Origin: Glycomyces harbinensis
GTDB taxonomy: Bacteria > Actinomycetota > Actinomycetes > Mycobacteriales > Micromonosporaceae
Direction: 5' to 3'
Assembly: GCF_900101745.1 (NCBI RefSeq)
Contig: NZ_FNAD01000017.1
Span: 62,001 to 126,000 of the forward strand
Length of the DNA stretch: 64,000 nt
How positions within the stretch are numbered: position 1 is the first letter of the stretch; each line of letters starts with the position of its first letter. Under the pieces are notes generated by a model, which saw only the letters and a program-made list of their open reading frames with translations, was not told the DNA's origin and made no database searches. This document shows, in pieces, positions 52,253-63,674 of this stretch. Both the position numbers and the translations under genes were made by a program.

Positions 52253-53175
52253 GATCCGTTCCCTTCCCCGTTGGTGACGCCCGAGGCGGCGAGTTCGTCG
52301 CCGTAGAAGCGCAGGAAGATCTGCTCCAGCGACGGCGGCTCGCACGTGAGGGCGGCGACGCCGGCGACGGCCAGCTGGGCGAGCACGTCGTCGAGCGCCG
52401 CGGTGTCGACGTCGCATTCGACGTCGAGGCCGTCGGTCTTGAGGCCGTGGACGCCGTCGTGGTCCTCCAGGCCCCGCACGGGGTTCTTGAGGGTGGCGCG
52501 CAGGCGCGAGCGCGAGAAGTGCCGCATCTCGGCGAGCGAGCCGGACTCGGCGATGACGCCCTTGCGGATGATGCTCACCCGGTCGCAGAGCGCTTCGACC
52601 TCGCTCATGATGTGGCTCGACAGGAGCACCGTGCGGCCCTGGGCCGAGGCCTCCTTCACGCATTCGTTGAAGACCGCGCCCATGAGCGGGTCCAGGCCCG
52701 AGGTCGGCTCGTCGAGCAGGAGTAGGTCCACGTCGGCGGCGAACGCGGCCACGAGGGCGACCTTCTGCCGGTTGCCCTTGGAGTACGAGCGGCCCTTCTT
52801 GCGCGGGTCGAGGTCGAACCGCTCCAGCAGCTCGTCGCGCTTGGCCTTGTCGATGCCGCCGCGCAGGCGTCCGAGGAGGTCGATGGTCTCCCCGCCGGAC
52901 AGGCCGGGCCAGAGGGCGACGTCGCCGGGCACGTAGGCGAGGCGCCGGTGCAGTTCGGCGGCGTGCTTCCAGGGGTCGGCGCCGAAGAGCTCGGCGCGGC
53001 CCTCGTCGGAGCGGAGCATCCCGAGCAGGACGCGGATGGTGGTGGACTTCCCTGCGCCGTTGGGGCCGAGGAAGCCGTGGGTCTCCCCTTGGGAGACTTC
53101 AAGGTTGAGATGGTCGAGCGCGGTCACGTGACCGAAGCGCTTGACCAGGTCCTCAGTGCGGATCACTGCGTTCAT
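52249..53175 (-). CDS. ABC exporter ATP-binding protein
   Basis: A 308-residue ATPase. Walker A GPNGAGKST is at residues 37-45, the Q-loop region is LAYVPGDVALWPGL, the signature reads YSKGNRQKVALV (variant of LSGGQ), Walker B DLLLLDEPTSGLDPL, and the switch His is in LSSHIMSEVEAL. The C-terminal 90 residues are the accessory domain of DrrA-like multidrug exporters. ATG 53175 lies 11 nt after a TATGAT -10 box with no ribosome binding site, so the mRNA is short-leadered or leaderless; GTG 53181 is an alternative. It is divergent from the MarR/GbsR-like regulator. Confidence 0.9.
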   Translation of the reverse strand: MNAVIRTEDLVKRFGHVTALDHLNLEVSQGETHGFLGPNGAGKSTTIRVLLGMLRSDEGRAELFGADPWKHAAELHRRLAYVPGDVALWPGLSGGETIDLLGRLRGGIDKAKRDELLERFDLDPRKKGRSYSKGNRQKVALVAAFAADVDLLLLDEPTSGLDPLMGAVFNECVKEASAQGRTVLLSSHIMSEVEALCDRVSIIRKGVIAESGSLAEMRHFSRSRLRATLKNPVRGLEDHDGVHGLKTDGLDVECDVDTAALDDVLAQLAVAGVAALTCEPPSLEQIFLRFYGDELAASGVTNGEGNGS

Positions 53176-53186
53176 GCACACAAGTT

Positions 53187-53233
53187 ATCATAGTTTTCAT
53201 GAATTTGTGAAAGTCATGTCGCGTCAAGATAAT
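53187..53233. promoter_or_regulatory. Overlapping divergent promoters and operator (exporter / regulator)
   Basis: For the regulator, TTGTGA (53205-53210), 17 bp, GATAAT (53228-53233). For the exporter, TATGAT on the minus strand (53192-53187). An inverted repeat TTTCA-N8-TGAAA at 53195-53212 overlaps the -35 elements of both, an ideal operator for a MarR-type repressor. The stretch is markedly A/T-rich against its surroundings. Confidence 0.6.
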
Positions 53234-53267
53234 ATCAAGATCCGTCAGGTTGCGGCGAAGGGAAACG

Positions 53268-53789
53268 ATGGAAGAGCACAGCGCTGAGCGCAAGGCCCTG
53301 CTCGAGTACGTGGAGCAGTTCGCCGCGATCCTCACCTCCAGCGGGATGCAGCGCATGGCCGCGCGCGTGTTCACCTACATCCTCGTGGACGACGACGACA
53401 CCTACACCGCCGCCGACATCGCCGAGGGCCTGGGCATCAGCCTCGCCGCCGTCTCCGGGGCCGTCCGCGAGCTCCTCGCCGCCGGACTGCTCTTCAAGGG
53501 CCGCCGCGCGTCCACCCGCGCCGACGTCTACCGCCTCAACGACGCCGACATCTGGGGCTCGATCATGCTCGACCGGTCCGGCTTCCTCGACCGCTACCGC
53601 GACACCGCGGTCATCGGCATCGAGGCCCTCCCCGACGGCCCCGGCCGCGACCGGCTCATCCAGACCGCCGCGTTCATGGAGTTCGCCAAGGTGGAGATGC
53701 GCCTGATGCACGACCACTGGAACGAGCGCCGAGCGGAAATCAGCGCCGCGTACGAAGCGCGCCGCCGCGATTCTGACGCCTCCGGCTAG
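53268..53789 (+). CDS. MarR/GbsR-family transcriptional regulator
   Basis: A 173-residue regulator with a MarR-type winged helix: FAAILTSSGMQRMAARVFTYILVDDDDTYTAADIAEGLGISLAAVSGAVRELLAAGLLFKGRRASTRADVYRLNDADIW, then a helical C-terminal half. The GMQRMAARVFTYIL helix is typical of the GbsR-like subgroup that often sits beside ABC-2 exporters. ATG 53268 follows GAAGGGA; TTG 53250 is in frame but lacks a site. It probably represses the divergent exporter by binding the A/T-rich palindrome between them, responding to an unknown drug or metabolite. Confidence 0.88.
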   Translation: MEEHSAERKALLEYVEQFAAILTSSGMQRMAARVFTYILVDDDDTYTAADIAEGLGISLAAVSGAVRELLAAGLLFKGRRASTRADVYRLNDADIWGSIMLDRSGFLDRYRDTAVIGIEALPDGPGRDRLIQTAAFMEFAKVEMRLMHDHWNERRAEISAAYEARRRDSDASG

Positions 53790-53800
53790 TCCGGTATGCT
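53771..53800 (+). promoter_or_regulatory. secE promoter
   Basis: TTCTGA (53771-53776), an 18-bp spacer and TATGCT (53795-53800), partly within the end of the regulator gene. The secE start is 45 nt downstream and has GGAGG in front of it. Confidence 0.5.
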
Positions 53801-53845
53801 GCAATCCTGACTGCCCCGATCAGACGAACCCTGGAGGAAGCCGAC

Positions 53846-54127
53846 GTGGCCGACGACACCAGCCGCTCCGATGCGACCGCTGACAAGGGACGTCCCACGC
53901 GCAAGCGCGGCGAGAAGACCGCCGAGCGCAACCCCTTCAAGAAGCTCGGCCGCTTCCTGCGCGAGGTCGTGGAGCAGCTCCGCAAGGTCGTCTACCCGAC
54001 CCGGCGCCAGCTCATCACCTACTCCATCGTGGTCCTGGTCTTCGTGGGCATCGTGATGGCCTACATCGGCGGCCTCGACCTGCTCTTCGGCGACCTCGTC
54101 AGCCGGGCCTTCGGCGCCGACTCCTGA
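53846..54127 (+). CDS. secE: Preprotein translocase subunit SecE
   Basis: A 93-residue SecE with a Lys/Arg-rich cytosolic N-terminus (residues 1-30), the conserved amphipathic helix NPFKKLGRFLREVVEQLRKVVYPTRRQLITY and one membrane helix (SIVVLVFVGIVMAYIGGLDLLF). It clamps SecY in the translocon. The GTG start follows GGAGG. The usual upstream tRNA-Trp of actinobacterial secE loci was not found here. It precedes nusG as in nearly all bacteria. Confidence 0.95.
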   Translation: MADDTSRSDATADKGRPTRKRGEKTAERNPFKKLGRFLREVVEQLRKVVYPTRRQLITYSIVVLVFVGIVMAYIGGLDLLFGDLVSRAFGADS

Positions 54128-54225
54128 CCCCTGCCGCGGTTCGCCCCGCACGCTGAGCGGCTGGGCGGATTGCGTGACCTGCGCCGGTTCGCCGGTGCCT
54201 GAGGCGCGCCGCCGTCCGGAGCGGC

Positions 54226-54387
54226 TACCCTAGTTGGTATGACGCGCGCCGGTTCCGCCGGCGCGCGACTTCACAGGCGGGGATCGCCGCATCCGGGAGA
54301 CCGATGCGGCTGAGAGAACACTCGCCGCGAGAGAGTCCAGTCGCAGTGCCCCGTTGTCGCGGGGCTTAGCCGGAATGAGAGTTGAGC
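54226..54387 (+). promoter_or_regulatory. nusG promoter and structured leader with three hairpins
   Basis: TACCCT (54226-54231) is the likely -10. The 150-nt leader then folds into three successive hairpins: 54243-54252 with 54258-54267 (10 bp), 54286-54293 with 54303-54310 (8 bp), and 54348-54353 with 54360-54365 (6 bp). GAGAG at 54376-54380 is the ribosome binding site. No known riboswitch class is recognised. Confidence 0.5.
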
Positions 54388-55122
54388 GTGTCTGAGTTCG
54401 ACGAGGCCCTGAAGAACGAGGTCGAGGCGCAGGCCGCCGCGGCGCAGGCCGCGGACGTCGACGCGGAGCCGGAGATCGAGGAAGAGGACGTCGCCGAGAC
54501 GGGCGAGCCCGAAGTCGACCCGGCCGAGGCGCTGCGCGCCAAACTGCGCTTCGCCCCCGGCGAGTGGTACGTGCTGCACTCGTACGCCGGCTTCGAGAAC
54601 CGGGTGCGCTCGAACCTGGAGAACCGGATCCAGTCCTTCGACATGGAGGACTACATCTACCAGATCGAGGTCCCCACCCACACCGAGGTGGAGATCAAGA
54701 ACGGCAAGCGCTCCAAGGTCGAGGCCAAGGTCTTCCCCTCCTACGTGCTCGTCCGCATGGAGATGACCCCCGAGTCCTACTCGGTCGTGCGCAACACGCC
54801 GGGCGTGACCGGCTTCGTCGGCGTGGTCGACCGCACCGACCGGCCCAGCCCGCTCCCGCTCGACGAGGTCATCCAGTGGCTGCTCCCGCCCGAGCAGAAG
54901 CCCAAGGACGAGTCCGCCTCGGACTCCGGCTCCTCCGGCGACGACATCAAGGTCGACTTCACCGAGGGCGAGTCCGTCACCGTCGTCGACGGCGCGTTCG
55001 CCTCGATGCCGGCCACGATCAGCGAGATCAACGCCGAGCAGCAGAAGCTGAAGGTCCTCGTCTCCATCTTCGGCCGCGAGACCCCCGTGGAGCTCAACTT
55101 CAACCAGGTCTCCAAGCTCTAG
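54388..55122 (+). CDS. nusG: Transcription termination/antitermination protein NusG
   Basis: A 244-residue NusG. An acidic Ala/Glu-rich N-terminal extension (residues 1-48) typical of actinobacteria precedes the NGN domain ([41 protein letters not shown] ... [31 protein letters not shown]), an acidic linker with a Ser/Asp run, and the KOW domain ([51 protein letters not shown]). It binds RNA polymerase and links to Rho or ribosomal S10. GTG 54388 has GAGAG 7 nt upstream; the TTG at 54382 is in frame but lies too close to that site. Confidence 0.96.
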   Translation: MSEFDEALKNEVEAQAAAAQAADVDAEPEIEEEDVAETGEPEVDPAEALRAKLRFAPGEWYVLHSYAGFENRVRSNLENRIQSFDMEDYIYQIEVPTHTEVEIKNGKRSKVEAKVFPSYVLVRMEMTPESYSVVRNTPGVTGFVGVVDRTDRPSPLPLDEVIQWLLPPEQKPKDESASDSGSSGDDIKVDFTEGESVTVVDGAFASMPATISEINAEQQKLKVLVSIFGRETPVELNFNQVSKL

Positions 55123-55129
55123 GACGTCC

Positions 55130-55160
55130 CGGGCGGTGCCGCTTCGTGCGGCACCGCCCG
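55130..55160 (+). terminator. Terminator after nusG
   Basis: Perfect 12-bp inverted repeat CGGGCGGTGCCG / CGGCACCGCCCG with a 7-nt loop, starting 8 nt after the stop. Confidence 0.7.
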
Positions 55161-55232
55161 CGTGCTGCCCGGCGTCTGTGGCGTCTGTTGCAGCTCACAC
55201 ACCTCGCCCGAGGTCACCGCCCGTACGGCAGG

Positions 55233-55386
55233 TACCCTGGAGAGGTTGCGCACCAGCTCAGCGAAGCTTGCGAGCTGAGCCGACAGCGCCGTTGCGAAGC
55301 CTGCGGGCCGAGCCGGCGGCACAGTCGCAGGTGCGAGCACGTAAGGCAGGGGGAATCCCTGCACAGCCCAGGAAGAGAAGGACACG
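55233..55386 (+). promoter_or_regulatory. rplK-rplA promoter and leader
   Basis: TACCCT (55233-55238) is a probable -10. The leader contains GCTCAG / CTGAGC pairing (about 55256-55280) and a tandem pair of GCGAAGC-TGCG-GC-GAGCCG units (about 55261-55320). In E. coli, ribosomal protein L1 represses this operon by binding its leader; a corresponding site here is inferred. Confidence 0.45.
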
Positions 55387-55818
55387 ATGGCTCCCAACAA
55401 AAAGGCCGTTGTGACGTTCAAGCTGGAGCTCGCGGGTGGCCAGGCCACCCCGGCCCCGCCGGTGGGTCCCGCCCTCGGCCAGCACGGCGTCAACATCATG
55501 GAGTTCTGCAAGGCCTACAACGCGGCCACCGAATCCCAGCGCGGCGAAGTCCTCCCCGCTGAGATCACGGTGTACGAGGACCGTTCGTTCACGTTCATCC
55601 TCAAGACCCCGCCGGCCGCCAAGCTCCTGCTCAAGGCCGCCGGTGTCGCGAAGGGCTCTGGCGAGCCCCACCGCGTCAAGGTCGGCAAGGTGACCCAGGC
55701 CCAGGTGCGCGAGATCGCGGAGAAGAAGCTCCCCGACCTCAACGCCAACGACCTCGACGCCGCGTCGCTCATCGTCGCGGGCACCGCCCGCTCCATGGGC
55801 ATCACCGTCGAGGCGTAA
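55387..55818 (+). CDS. rplK: 50S ribosomal protein L11
   Basis: A 143-residue L11 beginning [45 protein letters not shown]. The C-terminal rRNA-binding half contains [25 protein letters not shown] and [26 protein letters not shown]. It binds the GTPase-associated region of 23S rRNA, the thiostrepton target, and is required for RelA-type stringent signalling. It is followed after 86 bp by rplA in the same transcription unit. Confidence 0.98.
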   Translation: MAPNKKAVVTFKLELAGGQATPAPPVGPALGQHGVNIMEFCKAYNAATESQRGEVLPAEITVYEDRSFTFILKTPPAAKLLLKAAGVAKGSGEPHRVKVGKVTQAQVREIAEKKLPDLNANDLDAASLIVAGTARSMGITVEA

Positions 55819-55904
55819 CAGCCCAACGTCACCGCCGGCACGCCGGCATCAACCCAGTGGAAGGGCGCGCGCCCGCCCTCACCACGACATCCGAAGGATG
55901 GAAC

Positions 55905-56600
55905 ATGAAGCGCAGCAAGAAGTACTCCGACCTCGCCAAGAAGGTCGACAGGACGCAGCTCTACGCTCCCGCCGAGGCCACCGGCCTCGCCAAGGAGACC
56001 TCCCCGACGTCGTTCGACGCCACCGTCGAGGTCGCCCTGCGCCTCGGCGTCGACCCGCGCCAGGCCGACCAGCTGGTCCGCGGCACCGTCTCCCTGCCCC
56101 ACGGCACGGGCAAGACCGTCCGCGTGATCGTCTTCGCCGAGGGCGACAGGGCCGAGGCCGCCGTCGCCGCCGGTGCCGACGAGGTCGGCTCCGACGAGCT
56201 CGTCAAGCGGATCTCCGAGGGCTGGCTCGACTTCGACGCCGCCGTCGCGACGCCCGACCAGATGGCCAAGATCGGCCGGATCGCGCGCATCCTGGGCCCG
56301 CGCGGTCTCATGCCGAACCCGAAGACCGGCACCGTCACGCCGGACGTCGCCAAGGCCGTCACGGAGATCAAGGCCGGCAAGATCGCCTTCCGCGTCGACA
56401 AGCACTCCAACCTGCACCTGCCGATCGGCAAGACCAGCTTCTCCGCGGAGCAGCTGGCCGAGAACTACAACGCGGCCCTCGAAGAGGTGCAGCGCTTGAA
56501 GCCCTCCAGCTCCAAGGGCGTGTACATCAAGAAGGTCACCGTCTCGACCACCATGGGTCCGGGCATCCCCGTCGACCCGCAGGCGGTCAAGATCAAGTAG
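55905..56600 (+). CDS. rplA: 50S ribosomal protein L1
   Basis: A 231-residue L1 starting [25 protein letters not shown], with the conserved [48 protein letters not shown] and C-terminal [17 protein letters not shown]. It forms the mobile stalk at the E site and in many bacteria represses its own operon. ATG 55905 is favoured over an upstream in-frame ATG (55857) because GAAGGA is immediately upstream and the family begins MKRSKKY. Confidence 0.98.
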   Translation: MKRSKKYSDLAKKVDRTQLYAPAEATGLAKETSPTSFDATVEVALRLGVDPRQADQLVRGTVSLPHGTGKTVRVIVFAEGDRAEAAVAAGADEVGSDELVKRISEGWLDFDAAVATPDQMAKIGRIARILGPRGLMPNPKTGTVTPDVAKAVTEIKAGKIAFRVDKHSNLHLPIGKTSFSAEQLAENYNAALEEVQRLKPSSSKGVYIKKVTVSTTMGPGIPVDPQAVKIK

Positions 56601-56615
56601 CGCCTCGAGTGTGAC

Positions 56616-56649
56616 GCAGCCCCGGTGCAGACTCCTGCGCCGGGGCTGC
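56616..56649 (+). terminator. Terminator after rplA
   Basis: GCAGCCCCGG pairs with CCGGGGCTGC, extended inward by TGCAG/CTGCG; about 15 nt after the rplA stop. Confidence 0.7.
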
Positions 56650-56689
56650 GCCGTCGCCGCGTGATAACTTTGTCCCGACAACCCAAAGA

Positions 56690-56872
56690 CCGTTCGGTCA
56701 CCGCCTCGTGCGGTTGTAAACCACCCGGGACCAACGTAGGGCGACTACTCGAAGCGACCATGGTGTGGGCCGGCAACGGCCTCAGGTCCCAATGATGAGG
56801 CGTCCCGCAGGGGCGCCTTTTTTGTCGCCTCCGCGACGGTTGAGGATTGCTCAGCCGAGAAAGGAGGGAAAT
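56690..56872 (+). promoter_or_regulatory. rplJL leader with intrinsic attenuator (L10 leader)
   Basis: A long conserved-looking leader before rplJ includes a bulged region around 56728-56790 (GGGACCAACGTAGGGCG ... GGCAACGGCCTCAGGTCCC, ends complementary) resembling the L10(L12)4-binding leader. It is followed by an intrinsic terminator, AGGCGTCCC-GCA-GGGGCGCCT with six T (56798-56823), the only classical U-tract terminator in the window. Excess L10-L12 would favour termination; this is inferred from other bacteria. AGGAGG lies 5-6 nt before rplJ. Confidence 0.72.
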
Positions 56873-57409
56873 ATGGCTGACAGGGAATATCCGGCGGGTA
56901 AGCAGACCGCCATCGTCGAACTCGCCGAAGAGTTCTCCAACGCGAACGCCACGGTGCTCACCGAGTACCGCGGCCTCACGGTTGCGGAGCTTCGCGAGCT
57001 GCGGCGATCCCTCGGCGAGGGCACGCGTTACCGCGTCGCCAAGAACACGCTCGCCAAGCGCGCCGCCAACAGGGCCGGTGTCACCGGCCTTGACGACCTG
57101 TTCACCGGCCCCACCGCGATCACCTTCATCGAAGGCGACCCGGTGGAAGCCGCGAAGGGTCTCCGCGCCTTCGCGAAGTCGCACGAAGCCTTGGTCATCA
57201 AGGGCGGGTACATGGAGGGCAAGCCCCTCTCCGTCGATGAGATCTCCAAGCTCGCCGACCTCGAATCCCGCGAAGTGCTGCTGGCCAAGCTGGCCGGCGC
57301 GCTGAAGGCCACCGCGCAGAAGACCGCTTCCGTGCTCGCCGCCCCTGCATCGCAGGTGGCCCGGCTCGGTGCGGCGCTGCAGGACAAGAAAGCGGCCAGT
57401 GGCGAATAA
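56873..57409 (+). CDS. rplJ: 50S ribosomal protein L10
   Basis: A 178-residue L10: N-terminal rRNA-binding domain ([56 protein letters not shown]), [43 protein letters not shown], and a C-terminal helix that anchors L7/L12 dimers. It forms the base of the ribosomal stalk. ATG 56873 follows AGGAGG. An upstream in-frame extension crosses the attenuator and is not coding. Confidence 0.98.
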   Translation: MADREYPAGKQTAIVELAEEFSNANATVLTEYRGLTVAELRELRRSLGEGTRYRVAKNTLAKRAANRAGVTGLDDLFTGPTAITFIEGDPVEAAKGLRAFAKSHEALVIKGGYMEGKPLSVDEISKLADLESREVLLAKLAGALKATAQKTASVLAAPASQVARLGAALQDKKAASGE

Positions 57410-57445
57410 CGCCGCCGGCCCGAGACTTTAAAGAAAGGAAACACC

Positions 57446-57823
57446 ATGGCCAAGCTGTCCACCACGGAACTGCTCGACGCGTTCAAGGAGATGACCCTCC
57501 TCGAGGTCTCCGAGTTCGTCAAGGCGTTCGAGGAAGAGTTCGACGTCACGGCTGCCGCTCCGGTCGCCGTCGCCGCCGCCGCCGGCCCCGCCGCCGAGGC
57601 CGCTGTCGAGAAGGACACCTTCGATGTCGTCCTCGACTCCGCCGGCGAGTCGAAGATCAAGGTCATCAAGGAAGTTCGGGCCCTCACCGGCCTCGGCCTG
57701 AAGGAAGCCAAGGAGCTCGTCGAGAGCGCCCCCAAGGCCGTCCTCGAAGGCGCGAAGAAGGAAGACGCCGAGAAGGCGAAGGAAGCCCTCGAGGGCGCCG
57801 GCGCCGGCGTCTCCCTCAAGTAG
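57446..57823 (+). CDS. rplL: 50S ribosomal protein L7/L12
   Basis: A 125-residue L7/L12: N-terminal dimerisation domain ([34 protein letters not shown]), Ala-rich hinge, and the C-terminal factor-binding domain ([71 protein letters not shown]). It recruits translation GTPases. AAGAAAGGAAA stands before the ATG. Confidence 0.98.
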   Translation: MAKLSTTELLDAFKEMTLLEVSEFVKAFEEEFDVTAAAPVAVAAAAGPAAEAAVEKDTFDVVLDSAGESKIKVIKEVRALTGLGLKEAKELVESAPKAVLEGAKKEDAEKAKEALEGAGAGVSLK

Positions 57824-57865
57824 CGCCTGCCGCTCTCTCCGGGGCCTCCCAGCCCCTGTACGGCG

Positions 57866-57901
57866 ACCGGGGTCGCACCGCGCGAGCGGTGCGGCCCCGG
57901 T
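57866..57901 (+). terminator. Terminator after rplL
   Basis: ACCGGGGTCGCACCGC pairs with GCGGTGCGGCCCCGGT (one G-T wobble) around a GCGA tetraloop, 43 nt after the rplL stop. Confidence 0.7.
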
Positions 57902-58010
57902 TGTCGCGTTCCCGGAGATTTCTCAGAAGATTCCGCCCGGGCTGCAACGAAAACGAACCATCGCCACGTCTTTGCGAATAGACACACCCAAGCATGCGAG
58001 GAGATGGACG

Positions 58011-59267
58011 ATGTCCGCAAAGAAAGGCGCGATCGGGCTCGGCGCGGTTGCCGTGCTCGCACTGACCGCCGGCTGCGGGATGCTCGGCATCGGAGGCGAG
58101 GAGGAGCAGTCCGATGAGGACCGCCTCGTCGAGATGCTCAACGAGAGCAGCCGCATCGACGGCGAGCTCATGGCCGCCGAGTTCCGCATCGTTCAGAATT
58201 GCCTCGAGGAGCAGGGCTTCACCGTCCACGAGCCCTGGGCCATGATGGCGTACGAGGAGCCCGAGCAGGACTCCCTCACCTCGTACTACCCCCACGAGGA
58301 GTTCCTGCTCGACGCCGAGGAGGCCGCCGAGTGGGGCTTCGGCCAGTGGTCCAACAGCCCCGACGGCATGGACGACCCCGCCTCCGAGGACTACTGGACG
58401 TCGCAGGAGGAGAAGTACGCGGAGGAGGACGACTCCTGGGAGGAGCCCGACTCCACCGAGTGGGACGCGCTCTCCCCTGAGGACCAGTACGCCTGGTACG
58501 TCGCCTACCAGGGCGAGGAGTACGCCGTGCAGTCCTACGGCAGCGCCCAGGAGTACGCCGACATGATGGCCGGCGAGGGCGAGTACGCCGAGGAGGAGAT
58601 CGTCGAGGAAGAGGCCGTCGAAGGCGGTGAAGAAGGCGCGATCGACGTCGGGGACGACGAGGAGTGGGTCGAGCCCAAGCCCGGCGGCTGCCAGCTCGAG
58701 ATGATCCAGGCCCTCTACGGCGAGCCCGAGCTCATCGAGGAGACCGAGGAGTACGACGGCGAGACCGAGACGTACACCTACTGGTCCTACCGCCCCGAGA
58801 ACCCCGCCTGGGCCGACGAGACCATGTGGGAGGACATCGAGGCGAAGTACGCCGAGCAGATGACCGACTTGCAGTACGAGTTCACCGACTGCATCGCCGA
58901 GCGCGGCTACGAGGGCTGGGAGTTCACCGAGTACAACTCGCTCCCGATCTGGGAGTTCTTCGGCGCGCTCTACTACCAGAACGCCGAGGAGGAGGAGCGG
59001 GAGATGATGATCGGCGACAGCGACGCCGAGATCCCCCCGATCCCCGAGGCCGCCGGAACCACGTATGAGGAGTGGAAGGCCTACGAGATCCAGACGGCCG
59101 TCGACTTCTCCGAGTGCGGCGAGGAGACCGGCTACGCCGACGCCTCCGAGAAGGCCTACGAAGCGGTCCACGTCGAGGCGTACGCCGCCATCGAAGAGGA
59201 CGTCTACGCCTGGCAGGAGCAGATGAACGAAGCCATCTCCAAGGCCCAGGAACTCCTGGACGCCTAA
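58011..59267 (+). CDS. Large Glu-rich lipoprotein of unknown function
   Basis: A 418-residue lipoprotein with signal peptide (KKGAIGLGAVAVLALTAGC; lipobox LTAGC) and a strongly acidic mature part, rich in Glu, Tyr and Trp. Acidic runs (EYAEEEIVEEEAVEGGEEGAI) separate two halves that each contain a Cys in similar setting (IVQNCLEEQGF; FTDCIAERGYEGW; later DFSECGEETGYAD). This recalls actinobacterial surface proteins with repeated 'xxCLxExGY' motifs. GAGGAG precedes ATG 58011. It lies between rplL and rpoB, flanked by its own terminators, an unusual interruption of a conserved cluster. Function not known. Confidence 0.75.
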   Translation: MSAKKGAIGLGAVAVLALTAGCGMLGIGGEEEQSDEDRLVEMLNESSRIDGELMAAEFRIVQNCLEEQGFTVHEPWAMMAYEEPEQDSLTSYYPHEEFLLDAEEAAEWGFGQWSNSPDGMDDPASEDYWTSQEEKYAEEDDSWEEPDSTEWDALSPEDQYAWYVAYQGEEYAVQSYGSAQEYADMMAGEGEYAEEEIVEEEAVEGGEEGAIDVGDDEEWVEPKPGGCQLEMIQALYGEPELIEETEEYDGETETYTYWSYRPENPAWADETMWEDIEAKYAEQMTDLQYEFTDCIAERGYEGWEFTEYNSLPIWEFFGALYYQNAEEEEREMMIGDSDAEIPPIPEAAGTTYEEWKAYEIQTAVDFSECGEETGYADASEKAYEAVHVEAYAAIEEDVYAWQEQMNEAISKAQELLDA

Positions 59268-59295
59268 CAGAGCCACCTCTCTATCGGGGAAAAGA

Positions 59296-59330
59296 GGCCC
59301 GGGTCGCGCAGATGGGGCGCGGCCCGGGCC
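59296..59330 (+). terminator. Terminator after the Glu-rich lipoprotein gene
   Basis: GGCCCGGGTCGCGC pairs with GCGCGGCCCGGGCC (one wobble) around a 7-nt loop, about 28 nt after the stop. Confidence 0.65.
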
Positions 59331-59991
59331 GCTCCGCGTCCGCAGCGGCCCCGCGCCGTCCTCCGGCCGCGGCCGGAGGCGTCACCTATCCGGCCGCTGG
59401 TCGTTGTACAAGCGAGGCAGCCCCGCCACCTCGCCAGAGGGACCGGGGCCGCCGAGTGAGCGAGGGCGGGGCGCCGCACTGCGGCCCGGCTCCGGCCGGC
59501 GCCGCGGGCGACGCGGCGGCGCCCCGCACCCGCTGAACCGCCCCGGCGACACGCCCGGGCCCGTGCCCGTTCCGACACTTCCGCGCCCCCGTCCAGGGCG
59601 CTGCGCGCGCCCTCGGCCGCCGCCTTCGGGCGCCCTCCGCAGCCCCGCTGTGCTGCGGTTCGCCTGCTTCCGGGCCCGCCTCCGGGCCCGGCGACCGCCC
59701 CTGTTCCGACGCCGAGTGCGAAGGGGCGCATCCGGGCGAATGAGACGCCTGACTTGACGAAGTGTGACTTGATCCTGCAAACTAGTTCCTCAAGCGCCAC
59801 TACGTGGCGCGCGCTACGTTGACGAGGCGCCGGGCCAGGTCCCGCCGCTTCGGACGCGGCGCAGGGGCCGCGACCGGCCCCGCCGAGGCACGACGGGCGC
59901 CACCCTGGCGCCTCGAGCAGTGATGACGAGGAGGAACTTCGGCAGCGGGAGAGATTGTCGTCACGACGTACCCCACCACCCCGTGGGGAAG
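59331..59991 (+). other. Long gene-free region upstream of the rpoB promoter
   Basis: About 660 bp of extremely GC-rich sequence (59331-59740) followed by a more balanced part. Several frames are open by chance because of base composition, but none has a plausible ribosome binding site or family resemblance. A hairpin-like CCACTACGTGG (59797-59807) is present. Nothing else was recognised. Confidence 0.5.
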
Positions 59992-60232
59992 TTGACAGTC
60001 TGCCGGAGTCTAGGCTAAGGTTCTAATTTGCGCTGCCTCCTTCACGCCTTCTTGACGCGGTGAGGGTCGTGGACGGTGGGGATTCCAGGCTTTCGACCGA
60101 CGTTCAACGCCATGCTCGGCTTGCACGTCCAGTTCGGTGCCCGTTTCCGCCTGTTCTCGTCTATCCCGCATAGGTGCGGTGATGTGGCATGCGCCGGCCG
60201 TCGTAACAATCAGGTCCTCGGAAGGACGAATC
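59992..60232 (+). promoter_or_regulatory. rpoB promoter and 200-nt leader
   Basis: A perfect TTGACA (59992-59997), an 18-bp spacer and TAAGGT (60016-60021) make the strongest promoter in the window. Transcription from about 60028 leaves a leader of roughly 200 nt before the TTG start, containing no clear attenuator. GGAAGGA (60220-60226) is the ribosome binding site. Confidence 0.65.
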
Positions 60233-63664
<3,432 letters not shown>

Positions 63665-63674
63665 CGTCGAGTGA

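Noticed and set aside
53789-53846. Search for the tRNA-Trp gene usually upstream of secE
   Set aside because: The gap is only 56 bp and no cloverleaf or anticodon arm can be drawn.
54271-54330. TPP-riboswitch-like CTGAGAG in the nusG leader
   Set aside because: The CTGAGA motif is there, but the second conserved half (ACCTGAT-type) and the three-way junction are missing, and nusG is not a thiamine gene.
59264-59800. Open frames on both strands upstream of rpoB
   Set aside because: Very GC-rich filler with Arg/Pro/Gly-rich translation on both strands and no start signals.
60137-60232. N-terminal extension of RpoB from an upstream in-frame start
   Set aside because: The TTG at 60233 has a proper ribosome binding site and matches the known N-terminus of actinobacterial RpoB; the extension lies in the mRNA leader.
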